DNA of 64,000 bases from Odobenus rosmarus divergens (lineage: Eukaryota; Chordata; Mammalia; Carnivora; Odobenidae): NCBI RefSeq assembly GCF_000321225.1, contig NW_004450324.1, positions 2,509,714-2,573,713 of the forward strand, read 5' to 3'. A program made the position numbers and the translations under genes. Below, in pieces: positions 24,011 to 38,469 of the stretch (its first letter is position 1; each line of letters opens with the position of its first letter). Below the pieces are notes generated by a model. The model was given only the letters and a program-made list of their open reading frames with translations, was not told the origin of the DNA and searched no databases.

Positions 24011-27000
24011 GATAGTCATTGCACACTTACTTTGTGTGAGCTATTTACACAGTCAGCAAGCCAAAAAAAAAAAAAAAAGAGAGAGAGAAGGTGCGATGAA
24101 AGCAGATTGTCTATGGCTCTATGAATTTTACCATCGAAATTTACCATGAATTTTTCATTACAGAACTAAGCCCAGAAACTAAAGAAAAAACAAGTTCTAA
24201 TATATACATTTTTTTCCACCAGAGAAGTAGTGGATTTGGGGGGTTTATTCAAAGAGAGATAAGGAAAAAAGTACCTGTGGCATTATGACTCTTCCAGATC
24301 ATTCTGGCTGCTAGGACGTGGAAATACTCTACAGAGACATGGCCAGAGAGTGGCTTTGTGATCACCTATTCACCTATTTAGTTTTTCTTTGGTTCATCTT
24401 TCATGAACTAATACCTAGTGAACAATTCATAGTGATTTAATCTAAAATTATGCATTTCTTCCCACACTTATTCTTTCCTAAAAGTCCTATTGTATGACTA
24501 TCTTTTAGACAATAAATTAAAAATGTTAAGATTTGTATATTACATGTATATATATTTTTAATCCAGCCACAGCTCCCAGTTTCAAGTATCAGAGTCTGAG
24601 TGATTGAAACAGGAAAGGTAATTTGTTAAAGAGATATTGGATGGCAGAGGTGGGGAGTGGGATTCATGGAATCTTCAGGATTCCAGAAAATAAGACTTGG
24701 AGGTTTTGTAGCTGGTAACAGAGCTGAATAATGCTGCAGAACCATCTGGTGAATGCACCCATGCTGCTGACACTGAATACCAGACACATTCATTGCCAAA
24801 GCTATCAATAGTATATAATGGATGTTGCTTCTAGAATAGTTATTTCTTGAAATTGGATGTTGCTAATCTCCTGCCACCAGCCATAATTAAGATTAATTCC
24901 ACATAGTCCCGGCTTCTCCTGTGATTTCCTCATTTCTTTATGCAAAGTCTGAGTTGGGGGTGTCTGAGTTTTACAATCTAGTTCATAAGTCTGGGTCCTA
25001 GATACCAGGAAGTCTAGGACAATAGGCATATGGTATTTGCAGCTTCTCCTAGTGGAGGCTGCTTCTGCTCATTGGGCAGAAGAGTTCCCAAGGATAGAAG
25101 AAGTTTCAAATGTCAAAAAGAATGACAAGTGTCCATTACCCCTGCTAAAAAGAGTATTATTCATGAATGCTGAAGTCTTCTTAATCTAATGGAAAACAGC
25201 TAAAAACATAAGTAAAGGTATTTATTTTTGACCACAGATAACATAGTAGAAAACACTATTCATGTCTTATAATGGAATTGATTTGGGCCTATTTCTTGGT
25301 AATATATATGCCATGTGATACTACAAGTACATGTAGGAAGACTTTGAGACGGTACAATTCGCCTGCTAAGCGGTCAGAAAGAGTTCCTGTTAAACAAACC
25401 TTCCTCCTTCTTTTACTGTCCCTCTGAGTCTCTATGGCCATCAGCCTTGTTCACTGGGAGGAGTGACATTTTAAATCTTTATATAAAATCCAAACAGAAG
25501 GAAGAAACACAATAAAATAGATTTGGCTCTGATGAAACCATTTCTAGATTATCTGTACAAACAAGGCAGTGTAATTATCAGTTATGACCACAAATAAATT
25601 ATTCTGATCACTGGGGTTTTCTTCAAAATAAGGAAAAATGGGGAAAAATAAAAGGGTAACTAGTTGCAATTTCACTGGTCAATGTATCTACTAGCAACAT
25701 GGGGAATGAAAAGAGATTGAAGTGGCAGACAGGGATATTAGATTATAGCTGGAGTTTGTCATCAATTCAAGAGAGGAATCAGGTAAATAAGTTACAACTA
25801 ATTTCAGTCTCACTTAGAATCCTCATTTGTAATCTTCTGGGACAGAGAGTGGGGAAACACTGAAGGAGATAGATATGAAGGGTTACCATGGATTGATTGT
25901 TGTATGTGTCAGGAAATGTACAAGGCTCTTCACATTTGTATAATGTCTAATTTCTTTAAAACTCTACTGTTCGTAAAATCTACATGTTGATTACACATAA
26001 AAGAGATAAGGAAGAATTATATGCAAGATTTTAAAAGCACCAAACATATACCATGAATATGATGTTTTCATAAGAATTCCATCAGCCAGCTATTTTGAAC
26101 CAATGTTTTTAACACCTAAAAGCAGTAAGTGATGTATTCATTGTGCACTTATTATGTGCTTAGAGTGTGTTTAAGGTAGGGAAGAGAGAAAAGGAGATCC
26201 ATTATCCTCAACCAGTTAAATATACTGAAGAACATCACAATTCTGAGATGCCTTCAAAGAATCCAAAAATTAATAATCATGTAGTAATTTGTATTGCATT
26301 AGCTCTTTAAAAATCACTGGGTCTTTCACTACAATATCCTTTTCACTATGATAGCAGGTAACTACACATTTTTTCCTTTCTTTTAGGGCTGGTGATTCAG
26401 TGAAACATCTTTGCTATCAATATAATATTGGTCATTAAGTGCAAAGGTTTGACAAATACAAAAAATGCCAGAGGTTTAAGAGGTCTCAAAATTGAAAAGA
26501 GTTCTTACTAAAAAGGGTCAAGAACTATTTCCTTTAAGTACATGCTTATGTAGTTTCATTTTACATAAAAAATACATCAACAATTAGTAAAAATTTGAGC
26601 CATTTAACTCCTATAGACTTAGAGAAAAAATAAGATGAAATGAAATTTAAGGACATACTCTGATCTGTAATGGATATCCTCCCAATTAAGCTTATCAGTG
26701 GTGGTGCACTGTAAAGGACAGAAAACCTACACATCTGCTGGAGGCTCATAACTGAAGATCAAGTTTGTTCTTTAAGGATGGATCAGAGCAGATGAGATTC
26801 AAACAGGCATTGATAAAAAGGAATGATAGGTCTTTAAAACTTACCTCAAATATTCAGATAAATATTCAGAAAAATATTTGATCACATATCTCAAGATTAT
26901 AAGAAGAGAGATTATACTGAGAGTAAGTGTCAAACACAGAGCCCATGATTATGAAATGACTTAACCCGCATTTTGTGTGAAAAGATATTGTCTGTCTCAC

Positions 27001-30000
27001 CACTATTTTATAGGAACAAATCAACATATTTGCATTTGGTTCTTCTACAGAAAGAGTAGTTCTGTATGTGTCTATAATTCTCTCATGCATAGTTTCTTCC
27101 CATTCCTTCCTCCCTGCAAATTATTGCTTCTTTTCTTTGTCTATTTTCTGTACCCAGATTTGATGGTATATTCTGTCATTATCATAATTTCCTTTAGTAA
27201 TGAAAAAGACCTAGAAAAATAGGGCATGAAGGAAAAGTTATTGAGGGGAAAAAAAGGAAAATTCCCTTTTTAATCCTCCAAAACAAAAAAAAGACAAATA
27301 ATTTGGGGGGAACTGTTGGTATTTTTTGAATTATGGCACAAAATATTTATGATAAAAGGCTCACAAACGGAATCCCAGCCTGAAGTGCTGACTTCATCAA
27401 AGTTCCATCCATATCTCCCCAAAATGTATCTGAACACTGTGTGATATGATGAATTCTAGTATTCCATTTTTGTAATTTGTACTCTGAAGACAAGGCATGA
27501 ATTTCAAATGCCATAGCAGGATGAGGTCTTTAGCACCCTTGGTATTTCCCCCAGGGTAAGGAAGATAGATTGAGCTCTTGGCTCCCCCTGTTGGTATCAG
27601 TCTGGTGGCTGGTCTATAATGTGCCCTGTCCTGATGGGGTAGGAAATGAAATAGCCTCATCTGGTTCCTAAAGAGATAATAACTTGCTCCTTACCGTGGT
27701 AGATGACTCTGGACAGAGAGGGATAAAGAATAAGGTTGTTGGAAGAAGATGTAATCTTATTCCATGTGCTGTGGTCTTGAGATCTGCATAGAAGCTGGAA
27801 AAAAATCAATTTCCCAAGCAATATCCCAGACAGTTATCTCTGCAACAGAATGGTTCTGAGGACAGAATGTTTTAATGTCTCTTCCTTCTCTCAGGCTTGT
27901 ATTTTCCCACATTTTTTTGGGGGGTGGGGAGTGTGATAATTTGTAATTATGCAAACTAATAAATGAACATGCAAAAGAATAGACAAACGTGTCTCAATCT
28001 AATAATTTTCAAAGACCCATGAGGATGGGCTTATTTTGAGAAATACTAGACACAGAAGAAGTAGAAAGAGCTAATAATATCTTATGTCAAGTGCTTACAG
28101 AAAACACCTATTTTCATAAAAATAACAGTGGAAAAAACATTTTGCAGCTTCTACTAAGTTCTACAAGCATAATGATTCTGTAATGTTAATGTTTCTTTTG
28201 TTATAATTTTCCTTGCTCCTCAAAAACTAGCAAAGTCTATGAACTTAAAATCCCACAGCTTGCCATTCTAACAATTCAAACATAAAGCAACTTTAGTTAG
28301 TATAATGTATTGTTTCTTTATTTGAGAATTCTATTAAGTATAATTATACAAAGAACACAGTTCTATTTTAAAACTAATATGAGACTTCAAATTGAAAGAG
28401 GGGCTTTATCAATGCATTCCTTCCTCCAGCTTTCCCTCCGTGACTCCCACCTCCCAGACAAGATGACATAAAATTCCATCATGTCCCAATGTCTGTGTTT
28501 TACATCTTCATCAACATCAGATACTTTTGGGGATCACTGGGAACATGAAACTCTGGGCCATGACTCTGTGTTTAGTGGGAAAGGGTCCAGGTGACACTCT
28601 CTCAACGTCCCTGGGCCCTGAGATAAGAACAAACAATACCACTCTTTTTCCCCTAAAGCAATCCCAATTCATTTTACTTGAAAGGAGTGAAGGGTGTATC
28701 TGTAAGTGCACTTGTCTTCTGCAAATGAAATGGAAAATGGGTTCTATAAGAACAAATAGGTTTACAGAAACCCATAATACCATTTAGAAGAAAAGCTGTG
28801 GTAGTGGTACTCCAATAACTGGGGTAAACATTGCTCCTGCAAATTCTATTTTGGAGCACGAGTAAGATGAATTGTAGACAGAACAGCGACCAATTTGGGA
28901 TTTTTTGAAAGCACTTGCATCTGTGCCTGCAACTCAGTCTTACTTACGGGTTTTTGTACTAACCCTCAAGGCTTGACAGCCTGAGAAATAGTGCCAGGGC
29001 ACCCTTCATAAGATAATATTTCTCAACCCCTCCAAGTCACCAGGCAGATTAGCTCATTTAGTTATTAATGACATAGTAAAGGAGCCCAGGCTGAATGCAT
29101 GCACCGGACAGACAGCACCATCTCACCAAGAAGACCGAGTTTCCACAAAGCACCAGGGCAAACATTTTGCCAGTGTCTTCAGAGCGTGGGGTTAGAATGA
29201 GTTTCCTTTTTTAATGATGCACTGCAGTGCCCTACAGTGCTGCCCCAGGGGACAGAGGAGTGAATCCCTCTGTGCACTAGCAGGAGAACTCACAAACCAA
29301 TGGATTCTGCAGAAAGAAGCTGAAATTGGAAGTTGCAAAGGGACCATGACTAAGACTTTATGGTCACACCTCAGCAGACATTTCGTAATTACCATCGACT
29401 TCATTTGGGGACAGCTGACTTTGAGAGTTACAGTGTGTGGCTCCAAAGTAAAGCAACTGATGTCAGTAGATCACAGACTTTAGTCTTAATTGTACTTTAT
29501 GGGCACACCTCATGTCTTGGAAAAAGCAGACACATTGGTTTAGTTATGTAAAGAGCCAAATGACTGTGAGCAGGCTTACTGCGTTATTTAATAAAATTGA
29601 TCACTTTACAATGAAATCCTGTGTCTTTCAGAAAATATTTGTATAGAAATATCAAAGGTACAAACTCAAGAGACATTAGGTGTATGGATTGTATAATCCT
29701 ATAAAATTAAAGTTTTTTTGATAAAAGATTACAATAATAAGGAGTTAAATCTCAGTTTCAGTTAATTATTGGTACATTAGTAGGGTCTAAGCTAATAAAT
29801 TCATTCATTTTTTAGTTTATCTTTGTTCTAATTGGTTTACCTTAAAAATTTTGATGTATCTTTCCTTACTTCATTTATATCATTAAATTATTTAGTTTGT
29901 TTTTAATATTTAAATATAACCTGTGTATATATACAAATAACAGTATTTCAATAGTGTCTGAAATTAACAAAGGCTCTAACAGGGTTTGGGGGTACCAGTA

Positions 30001-30261
30001 AATTGGCTGTTTGGCTGACTGACATTTATTTTATTCCCCATGATTTCCTTAAGCTCTTGCTTTCTCTGTTCTCTACAGTCTCTGTTCTATTCTTTGACCG
30101 ATAATGTAGGCATCTCAAGAGAAATGTCAATATAAACAGTCTGCTATCAGTCTGCTATCTGACTGCAGAAGGCTGAGGTAGGCAGAGAAGAAGCCTCGAT
30201 GAGAAGCTAAGAGGGGAGTGGTCATCTCTGGGATTACAAATCCTGGCTCAGGTTTGCGCTG

Positions 30262-30415
30262 CTGTGTTCATTGCTGCACATCAGAATCACCCGAAGAACT
30301 ACCTGTACTATTCTCGAATCCCTGACCACAGGCCAGAACCATTTAATCCGAATGACCTGGGCTGCCTGGAGAGTTCCAGTGTATTAACTTACACTTGAGG
30401 ATCCAACCTTACTGA
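30262..30415 (+). mobile_element. MER5A-like hAT DNA transposon remnant
   Basis: 'cacatcagaatcacccgaag' through 'ccatttaatccgaatgacct' to 'taacttacacttgaggatcc' follows the MER5A order of motifs, degraded. Confidence 0.5.
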
Positions 30416-30767
30416 GGGCCTAGGTGACTCAGGGGACCTGAGCTCCCTCAGACACTCCATGTCTCAGCCTCACAGGGAGAATGGTTTGATTCTAAATCCT
30501 TATCTCATCAGAGAAGAGGTAGGAGGGGACAAATCAAAGGCTCTGAAAAGCTGTCCTGCTTCAGGTTCCGGGTGATGTAGAAACCAGTGGATGGCGGACA
30601 GAGGACTTGTTGAAGACCCCCCACCACTACATTGCTGTACCCCCAAACAGGGATGCCTCTGGTAGAAGCATGGAGTAGGGGCTTCATAGGGAGTGTGGCG
30701 TGCACTTCTAGATGAACCAGGCTCATGCAGGCATGCGTCATTCCATTATGATGGAAGTAGGAAAAAC

Positions 30768-30811
30768 CTACCTACCTACTTTCCTTCCTTCCTTCCTTCT
30801 TTCTTTCTTCC
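30768..30811. repeat. Pyrimidine-rich (TACC/TTCC/TTTC)n simple repeat
   Basis: Runs of 'ttcc' followed by 'tttc' units on the plus strand, preceded by short TACC units. Confidence 0.85.
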
Positions 30812-32564
30812 CGAGAAATACAATTTCTTATGGAGTTTAGTTTGCGTTTCTGCTTTTGTTTTCATTATAGTTGGTACGAGTAGTACTAACTGCAATTAAT
30901 TTACCTTGTGACTTGAGCAAGGAATTGTTTTTACAAAATATAATTCTTTTCGATTTGATTTCTCCAGAAAAAAGTAGGGGCTTCCCCCAAGACCTACAGA
31001 GCTATAGGAAGGTAGACATGGATAGGAAGAGAAGAGACACAGATGGAGACTGAGTTAATGGGAAGGTCACCCATGGCAAGGTGGCAAGGTGGCAAGGTAG
31101 CTGGGGCCAGGGCACAGGTGCGGAAAGCAGTAATGAAATGGCCTAATCATGAACACAACAGAGATAGTTTTGAATGTAAAAGTAGAGGTGAAAAATTCAG
31201 TTTATCAAGTGTGCATCTCCAAACCCACAATTGGATCAAAGTTTGCATTTCTACTTCTTGCTGAACCGAAAAGGAAACTGAGTTATTAGCATAGAGCAAA
31301 GCTGGTTTGCTGTATGGCATCAGGAACTGGGAGGTTTTTGTTAATAAATAACTCGAGTGAGCCAAATTCTGCATAAACCAGCTTGTGCAGGTCTGGCTCT
31401 TAGTGGGTTACAGACCTCAGTTGGTTGAGGCCCTTGTTTTATTGCTGGCTTTATTTAGCAAACTCTTGGTCTTCTGATTCTGAGTCAGCATTCAAAAATT
31501 AATCTTACTGTGTTCTTTTCAGTACCGAAGCCCGCTTGCAATAGCCACTGAGAAAGAGTTGTAGAAGATGGTTTAAATGGTTTGGAAGGTGGAAAATTTA
31601 TGTGTATTCGCTGGCTTATCTGGAGAAAGGTCAGGCTGATTCCCTGGCTGGTGTCAGGGAAAGAAATGGTTCTCTGGCAAATAGCAGCCCTTATTTCTTA
31701 GTATTTGTACATATTAGCGTTGTGTGTTGGGGGAAAAAAAACCACTATATTTTATTCAGACAGTTGGAGGCATGTATTTTACCTTCATTGTTTCGAAGCA
31801 CAAACCAGAAAATGTCACAAGGTGGGTTCTATCCCTTATGAATGTTTTTCTCTCCCTTCCACACATCAGCTAAAACAAGCTGAGAAGCCACAGCTCTCGT
31901 AGAGATGGAAAAAAATCAACACTGCCCCAACTTATTCTCTTTTCCTCATTTATTCGAGCAGGGTAGGCTTTTATCTCTCTTGCCTAATTCAATTCATATA
32001 TTAATTATATTTTCCTCGCAGTGCATCGTGTCACAATACTGTGAATAAAGCAGTCTTCAAAGCAAATGCTATGTTATTTACTTGCTCCCACTTGAAAAAC
32101 ATGCTTTTATTCATTATCACATCCCAGGCTGCAGTGTACCTGTGCTAAGTACAAAGTGCGTCCCACACATATTCCTCTCTTTGGCTTTCCCAGAGATCCC
32201 CCTCATCTTATTTCCTAGAGTCGGGGTGAAGCACTTTTTCCTCAAAAGGAGACCTGCTCTTACAATTTTTAAAATATGCACTAAAGTTATTGGCTACTCC
32301 AGAACAACAGATGCCCAAAGCATTCAGAGGGATGTTAATTTTAAACTAATCTTTAATTACTTAATGAGCTCCTAGGAAATGATTTTGTCTCCAAGGGCCA
32401 AAGAACTGGAAAAAAAAAATTGAGGTGTGTGAGGTGTGAGGCATAGAGCAATGTTATCCTTCTTTGTCTTTTTACATATACATAAAATGTTTATGAATCA
32501 TATTCTCCTTTGAGAATAATTACCACTTGATTATGCTGTCTTAGCTTTAGTGGCAATACTGCTG

Positions 32565-32770
32565 ATGAAAATAGCTGGTGTTTATTGAACAATTCGTATA
32601 TGCCAGACATTTTAGTAACAACTTTACATGGACCATCTTATTTTATTCTTAAAATACACCTGTTACTTCATCCTCATTTTTCAGAGATCATTTCTCAGAG
32701 GATTCTAACCCGGGCTGTCTGGCTTTGGAGCCAGCAGGCCTAACCATCACTCAAGCTTCCTGTTTGAGGG
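32565..32770 (+). mobile_element. MIR SINE
   Basis: 'ggtgtttattgaacaattcg', 'tatgccagacattttagtaa' and 'cattt...cagagat' followed by 'taacccgggctgtctggctt' follow the MIR core order. Confidence 0.65.
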
Positions 32771-33599
32771 ATGTTACTTTAAGTTGTAATAGTCATTTAA
32801 AAAGAGTATATGCAATTAAAATACAATACGAGTCATGCTTTTGATCACAAGCTTATCTGTTGATAGAGATCTAGGTTAGGTTGGGGCTGTTAATAGAAAT
32901 CTATGACCTTGAAGAATTATGTACGTGGCAGAGCGCTAAAGGTAGGTTTAAAGCATTCACAGGAGAAATGCTTTGCAATGTGGACATTCCACTGATAAAA
33001 AATATGTTTAGTCTGCTAGAAAATAATTATGGGTCACCTTTAAAAAGTCTAAAACACACAGATGTCAGATTATATCGGTCACAAGCTGTCAAAAATGTTC
33101 TCTGTCAACCTAAAATTGTCTAGGGATTGTTTCAAACCCACGTAATCTTACAGAGTGCTAATGTTTACATTCGGGTGTTTGAGACAGCGGCTATACGCAG
33201 AAAGATACGTACTGTCTCACAGCTTCTCTTGGTCCACGTGAGAGGTGGCTGCAGGGAGTGAAGGTCCGGAATACTTCACACTCTTGACACGGATTCCGTG
33301 CAGCCATTTTCACATAAAAGCAATTGCCTAAGTACTGTATTGCACTGAGGACTTCCAAAATTTTTGGAGCTCCATCTGGTCCCTCCCACTCAAGCCACTT
33401 AGGAGAAAAAAAAAAAAAAAACAAGCAACCCCAGAAGAGTACAGCCTTCCAGGACTTCAAAATTAATAAGCAAAGAGCTACTTAGGATGGCATAAGTATG
33501 GGGGAAAGAAAACAAAGACACTCCTATAAGATGAAAGTCAAACCCTGAGTGTGAAAATATGGCACAAAAAGGAATGTCTTAGACTGCTAATGGGTCCAA

Positions 33600-33755
33600 G
33601 GTTTATCTTGGGGGTGAAAGGGAACCTGGAACATTGGATGGCAGTGACACTGCACGACTTTGTAAATGTACTACACAGCCACTGAACTGTACACTTAAAA
33701 TGGGTGGCTTTTATGGTATGCAATTTATATCTCAATAAAGCTGTTAAAAAAGAAA
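33600..33755 (+). mobile_element. Old LINE-1 3' end
   Basis: 'gaactgtacacttaaaatgg', 'tggcttttatggtatgcaat' and 'tatctcaataaagctgttaa' then poly(A) is a typical ancient L1 3' end. Confidence 0.65.
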
Positions 33756-34984
33756 AAAGGAGAAAAGGAAAGTCTTGAAAACACAGAAACTGTAGTATAG
33801 GCAAGTGAAAATGAACTCAGACAAGAGATGATGGCAGTTTCACATCAATAACCATGTATTCTAGTACCTTCCGCAGCATATTTCAAGGCACCCTTTTAAG
33901 AAATCAGGAAAAGATTAAATAACATTTCCCCAACACATTCTTTTAAGGAGCTGAACCCTCGACCCACACTTCCCTCACCCAGTGGCTCTGATGGTCCAGA
34001 GTGGCTGCTTTTTCTAATTTACATAAGGATACTCCACAAGCTAGCAGTGATGGTGCTAACTTAAACAGGCAGAACCGTGAAGCATGGCAAGTCTAGAATA
34101 TATAAATAGGACATTATCTCAGATTTTAAAGGTCTGGCATAAACGAAAGTTCCTATATTTTATGCCTCTTTTTTTTCTTTTTCAGAACCCCTTTTTGAAT
34201 AAAAGGTAGTCTGATAAAATAGTCGGATCAATCAGCAGACAGAAGGGATCTTTAACCTGAGAGATAGCTTAATTTCCAAAACTTGTCTACCCCTGTTGCT
34301 CATCTCCCAAACGACTACCAAATAGCTAATTACCCTGAAACCTCTGACTTCAGTATATTAGAAAGGAGAGGGGCAGATTGAACTTAATTATGATACCTTA
34401 TAAGATTATTACTAATTGTGACATTAAATATTGTCAGAAATTCAAAACAAATGTTCTTTCTTTTAACTCCAATCAAACTCGATTTTCAAATTAATATAAA
34501 TTTTTATATGTTAACAAAAAATTTTTTTGGCCGGGGCAGACTTAGCAGAGAGATAAATCTCAAGTACTTTCAACAAGCAAAGACTGAAAATACCATCTGG
34601 GTGGACACCAGCTTAGGTAAAACAGAATTAAGTATCCGCTTCTACCTGTAAACTTCCTCAATCCCTACTGAGAAGAGAAGCAAATTTTAGAATGCATTTA
34701 ATAGCTTTAAAAGCTTAAGTGACTATCTAAGACATGATTTTTCTATGTTTTCCCCCTCTATGGCCAAATTTGCCAGGAATCTCAAATTTCTAATAAAGGT
34801 TATAAATTAGTCATTTCATTTTCTAAGGGGCGGATGACTTTTTTTCTTTTATCTATTTCTCTCAGACTTCAGTATACAATTCAATAAAAGATATTTACTA
34901 GTTTATTCTAACATGTTTCTGTTCTATATTATTTACCTTAGATGGCATTATGACCTAGGCTTAGTCATTCCCCATGAAATTATT

Positions 34985-35110
34985 GGGTATTATTAGCATG
35001 TCTACATGTAGATAATGAAACTGAAGTTCAGAGAGGTCACTACAGGCCCAGAGTCCTGCAGATATTCAGACTTCTAGTGCATGGTTTTATTTATTGCACT
35101 CAATTGCATT
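34985..35110 (+). mobile_element. MIR SINE fragment
   Basis: 'gataatgaaactgaagttca' and 'gagaggtcactacaggccca' are MIR core sequences. Confidence 0.5.
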
Positions 35111-35180
35111 AATATTTCATGTTCCAGAGTAGGGGCTACAGCTTTTAATAATAGATTACATTCCCAAGGAGCTTATAGCA

Positions 35181-35181
35181 G

Positions 35182-35212
<31 letters not shown>
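35181..35212. repeat. (TG)n microsatellite
   Basis: An uninterrupted run of GT/TG dinucleotides after 'agcagg'. Confidence 0.95.
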
Positions 35213-35213
<1 letters not shown>

Positions 35214-35589
35214 AACATTTGTATGTTGCTGCTGTTGGTTTTGTTTTTACCCAGTATCCATTTATTCTCCCTTGATAACTGAATGCTGAGAACTTCCACT
35301 TAGGCCAACAGGTACAGAGGCTTCAGCCAACCAATGTCCCCCGGCTGTAGCAATTAGTTCTAGGAAGAACATGAGTGTTCCATTTAGAGCCAATTAGATG
35401 CAGTAAGGCTTGTTCCCGAAACTTCTGGGAAAAAAGATCTTACTTTTTCTCTGCATCTATTTTACTACCATCTGGGGGAAACCTAGGTGAGAATGGGCCC
35501 AGCCCAAAAGAAGTGAGGTTAAAAAAAAAAAAAAGAAATATGTTCAAGGTGATACTTATCATTGTCTTTTTTTTTTTTTTTAATACACA

Positions 35590-35828
35590 CTGTGTAGTGT
35601 TTACAATGGGCCAGGCATGGTCTTAAGCACTTTACAAATATAATCCATTTAGTCCTTTTAACAAACTTATGAGGTAGGTACTATTATAATCTTGACTTTA
35701 TAATTGAGGAAACTGAGGCACAGATAAGCTAAGGAACTTGCCTAATGTCACACAACTAATAGATGAAGGAGTAGGGATTTGGACGCAAGTGATCTGGCTC
35801 ATTTCTCTGTTCTTAGCTACTACGCTAG
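35590..35828 (+). mobile_element. MIR SINE, near full length
   Basis: 'gtgtttacaatgggccaggc', 'acaaacttatgaggtaggta', 'gaggaaactgaggcacagat' and 'gggatttggacgcaagtgat' give the whole MIR order, preceded by a poly(T) run. Confidence 0.85.
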
Positions 35829-36274
35829 GGACATATGTTGAACCCTTACATTAATGATAAGGAAATATATATTTAACAATGGGTTCTCAAGGAACAAAAA
35901 AAGAGAAAAAAGGGAGAGAAGGAAAGGAAGGAAAAAAGAAAGAAAGAATATCCCTGATTTGTTGTATTTGCCAATTTCTCTATTTCAAATATTCTCGCTG
36001 TGGCGGATTTCAAGCTATTAACTTGACATTACCTGGTTTGCAACATTCCTAAACATTGGTTGGTCCAAGTCAGCTCCTTCAGGAAACCACTGGAGCTGAC
36101 ACCAGATCTCCCTTCCACAAGACTGCATGTTTGTGAATCTGTAATGTTCCTTTTGGCTTAAGCCACTTTTCGTTGGGCTTTCTGTCTCTTGCAATATTAA
36201 GGAGTCCTAACTGACTTCAGGTTTCATGGGTAATGAAATACTTTCACAGAAACCACTCTTTGTCATATTAGACC

Positions 36275-36640
36275 TCCACGGTAACCTCATGAGGGGGGCA
36301 AATCTTCCTCATCAGTTGCCCCATCTTAATCAGAAACTGAGAGTTGAGGGCTGATGAATTCGGTCTATGTCGCACCGACTACATAATTTTCCAGACCTGG
36401 TGCAAAATGAGAATGCCAGGCCCGGGTCCCTTGTTCCAAAATTATTAAGGAATTCAAGATGATGATAGCAAAGCATTAAACTAAGTGCGGGGCTCTTCTG
36501 AGAATGGGGCCCTGAGTGACTACCCAGGGCCATGCGCCATGAAGGTGGCCTTGAGTCTGTGTCACTCAGTTGGTAGGTGGCAGAGGCGGCCTCTGAACTC
36601 AGATCTACAAGCCCCATAGCCCTTACACTCTATCACAATG
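36275..36640 (+). mobile_element. MIR interrupted by an unidentified repeat
   Basis: MIR-like ends (36275-36350 'ggtaacctcatgaggggggc'; 36540-36640 'cactcagttggtaggtggca') flank about 170 bp reading 'ggtgcaaaatgagaatgcca' and 'aagatgatgatagcaaagca', which resembles a dispersed mammalian repeat whose name I cannot give with confidence. Confidence 0.45.
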
Positions 36641-37844
36641 TTTCCCTGCAAAACAAAGGATCTGTACATACATGGATTTCTATGTGGGCCTCGTTACTTA
36701 AGTTATTAATAATAGCTAACAACATTTTGTATTGTTGACCAGTTTCAAGCAAACACACAAACTGACTCACTTAAAGACTCCTACGTTGTTGCAACAGCTA
36801 TATATTAGGCCACAAGTATATCCAGTCTTCATTTCTTATTCACATTTTGTTTCCTTCAGGCAAAGTTAAAATAAATCTTACCACTAATTCATTAAGCTAT
36901 TTATATTGTATAATTTTTACTTCTCAAAGCCAGAAAAAGAAAACAAATACTCTTTCACAGATCAGATTTTTAATCATCCTATCTGATATACTTCCCCCCG
37001 ACCCATACGATACCACACAATTGCCTTCATTTTTTAAAACTTAGGTAACTCCAAATATCCTAGGGATTTTTCTTAAAACAAAAACCAACCAAACAAAAAA
37101 CTACCTTCTATTTTCCACTACAAAATTTTAGAAGTACCCCAGTTACTCTCTTCCTCATGGAAAACATGGACCTAAATACAGCTGTTTACAGTGCAATAAC
37201 TATTTTTCAAAGTGCTGAGCTCAGTCTAATGGGTTTTATTACTGAGATCCTCACATTCAAAAATAATTATAACCCATGACAATATTTGGTGATATATGAT
37301 AATGGAGGAATGAAATGGGGGGAACATCTTTTATATAAGATAAAACGTAGAAGTTGCATTATGCAGTTTTATGTAGCATCTGGGTTCTACTACTCAATTT
37401 TTGATGATTTTAAAGAAAACAGAAAACTCACCACAATGATCAGCTAAATAATGCTTCACATTTAATCTATGCAAACAACCAGCAGATAGTTTATCATGAA
37501 TTACAACCTAGAAGCAGAGGCTCAATATAAACGTGGCTCTCAACACTTCTATTTACCTGTTGACTAACCCAGGCTATTTAATTTTCCTTTATGTTTGAAA
37601 CATTAGAAGCTGAGAAGAAAAATATTCCAGCATGGTTCCCTAGAAATATGACAAAATGCTCCAAGTAAGTATATCAATACCTTGATATGCTTTAAAGATG
37701 ATTTTCTAACGCATCTTAAAATTACAATGTTTGTTAATGAGTAGTGAAAATAAATGTACCACCGAACAGGGGCTTTCTGCATTGGCACTGAAATTAGAGC
37801 ACTTCGACCGTATGTGATTTATCCATTACCTGCAGTCGCCTTAC

Positions 37845-37982
37845 CTGCTCAGATCTGTTGTGGTGCTGGTATTGGTACTGAGACAAGGTATTACAAGAAG
37901 AAGCAAATTTGTCCTTCTCAAATTGTTTCTTCACTCTGGCCAAACCACCAGGCACTGTGTACATTCTGGATTCCTCCATCAT
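37845..37982 (-). CDS. XIRP2: XIRP2 exon ([20 protein letters not shown]...)
   Basis: 138 nt, 46 codons, phase 0 at both ends. It encodes [20 protein letters not shown] then [20 protein letters not shown] and HNRSEQ. The acceptor is ACTGTCTTAG before 37982 and the donor CAG/GTAAGG after 37845. [12 protein letters not shown] is the conserved N-terminal motif shared with other Xin and EPLIN-type proteins. The exon opens with two consecutive ATG codons directly at the acceptor, so a transcript starting just upstream could also initiate here; human XIRP2 has Val at the first of these. Homology to human XIRP2 is clear, apart from the KDKFASSC stretch, which looks less conserved. Confidence 0.93.
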
Positions 37983-38469
37983 CTAAGACAGTTTAAGAAA
38001 AAGGAAAATTCAGCTTTATATCTGCTCAAGATGGGATTTACAAGCTATTATTTTTTATAGTTGACAATTATTGATGGATGGTATATTAAAAAATATGAAC
38101 ATAAGCAATTATTTCAGTAGGACCTTACAGAAAACCTTAATAAAAAAAAATCTCTCCATGTTGCTTTCTCATTTATCAGTGTTCGATATAAAGTCAGAAG
38201 GAACTTCAAAATATTGAGTTAATTCTCCTTATCTCAGATAGATTTGGATATCTGGAGATTAGACCTGTAGGATGCATTTCTCTAATAATACACAGACTAG
38301 TAGAAATTAGAATAGCGGATTCAATTTTAACTCACAGTAAGGTTGTCATTAAAATCCCAAATGTCTACATAAGCAACACATTATTAAGAATATTAAAAAC
38401 ATTTGACTCATTCCAAAATGTATTTAAATCACTAAAGATGAATAAAATAAGCCTCTCTTAAGCAAAAAT

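Larger units (their letters stand above)
15433..37844 (-). other. XIRP2: XIRP2 large intron (22.4 kb)
   Basis: Donor CAG/GTAAGG at 37844, acceptor TTTTCAG at 15433. It carries a MaLR-type LTR, a 188-bp direct duplication, four CAN-SINEs, LINE-1 3' ends, an L2, MIRs, a MER5-type remnant and simple repeats, listed separately. Sections without a listed element (about 17.7-18.5, 19.7-20.9, 22.3-23.1, 24.1-30.2, 30.9-32.5, 36.7-37.8 kb) are AT-rich and show no coding exon that I can support. Confidence 0.85.

Noticed and set aside
27580..27594. Possible third CTCF site (reverse)
   Set aside because: CCAACAGGGGGAGCC mismatches the core at two informative positions; too weak to list as a feature.
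15433..37844. CRISPR array, operon or prokaryotic features
   Set aside because: The window is vertebrate intron sequence; no regularly spaced direct repeats with spacers were seen.
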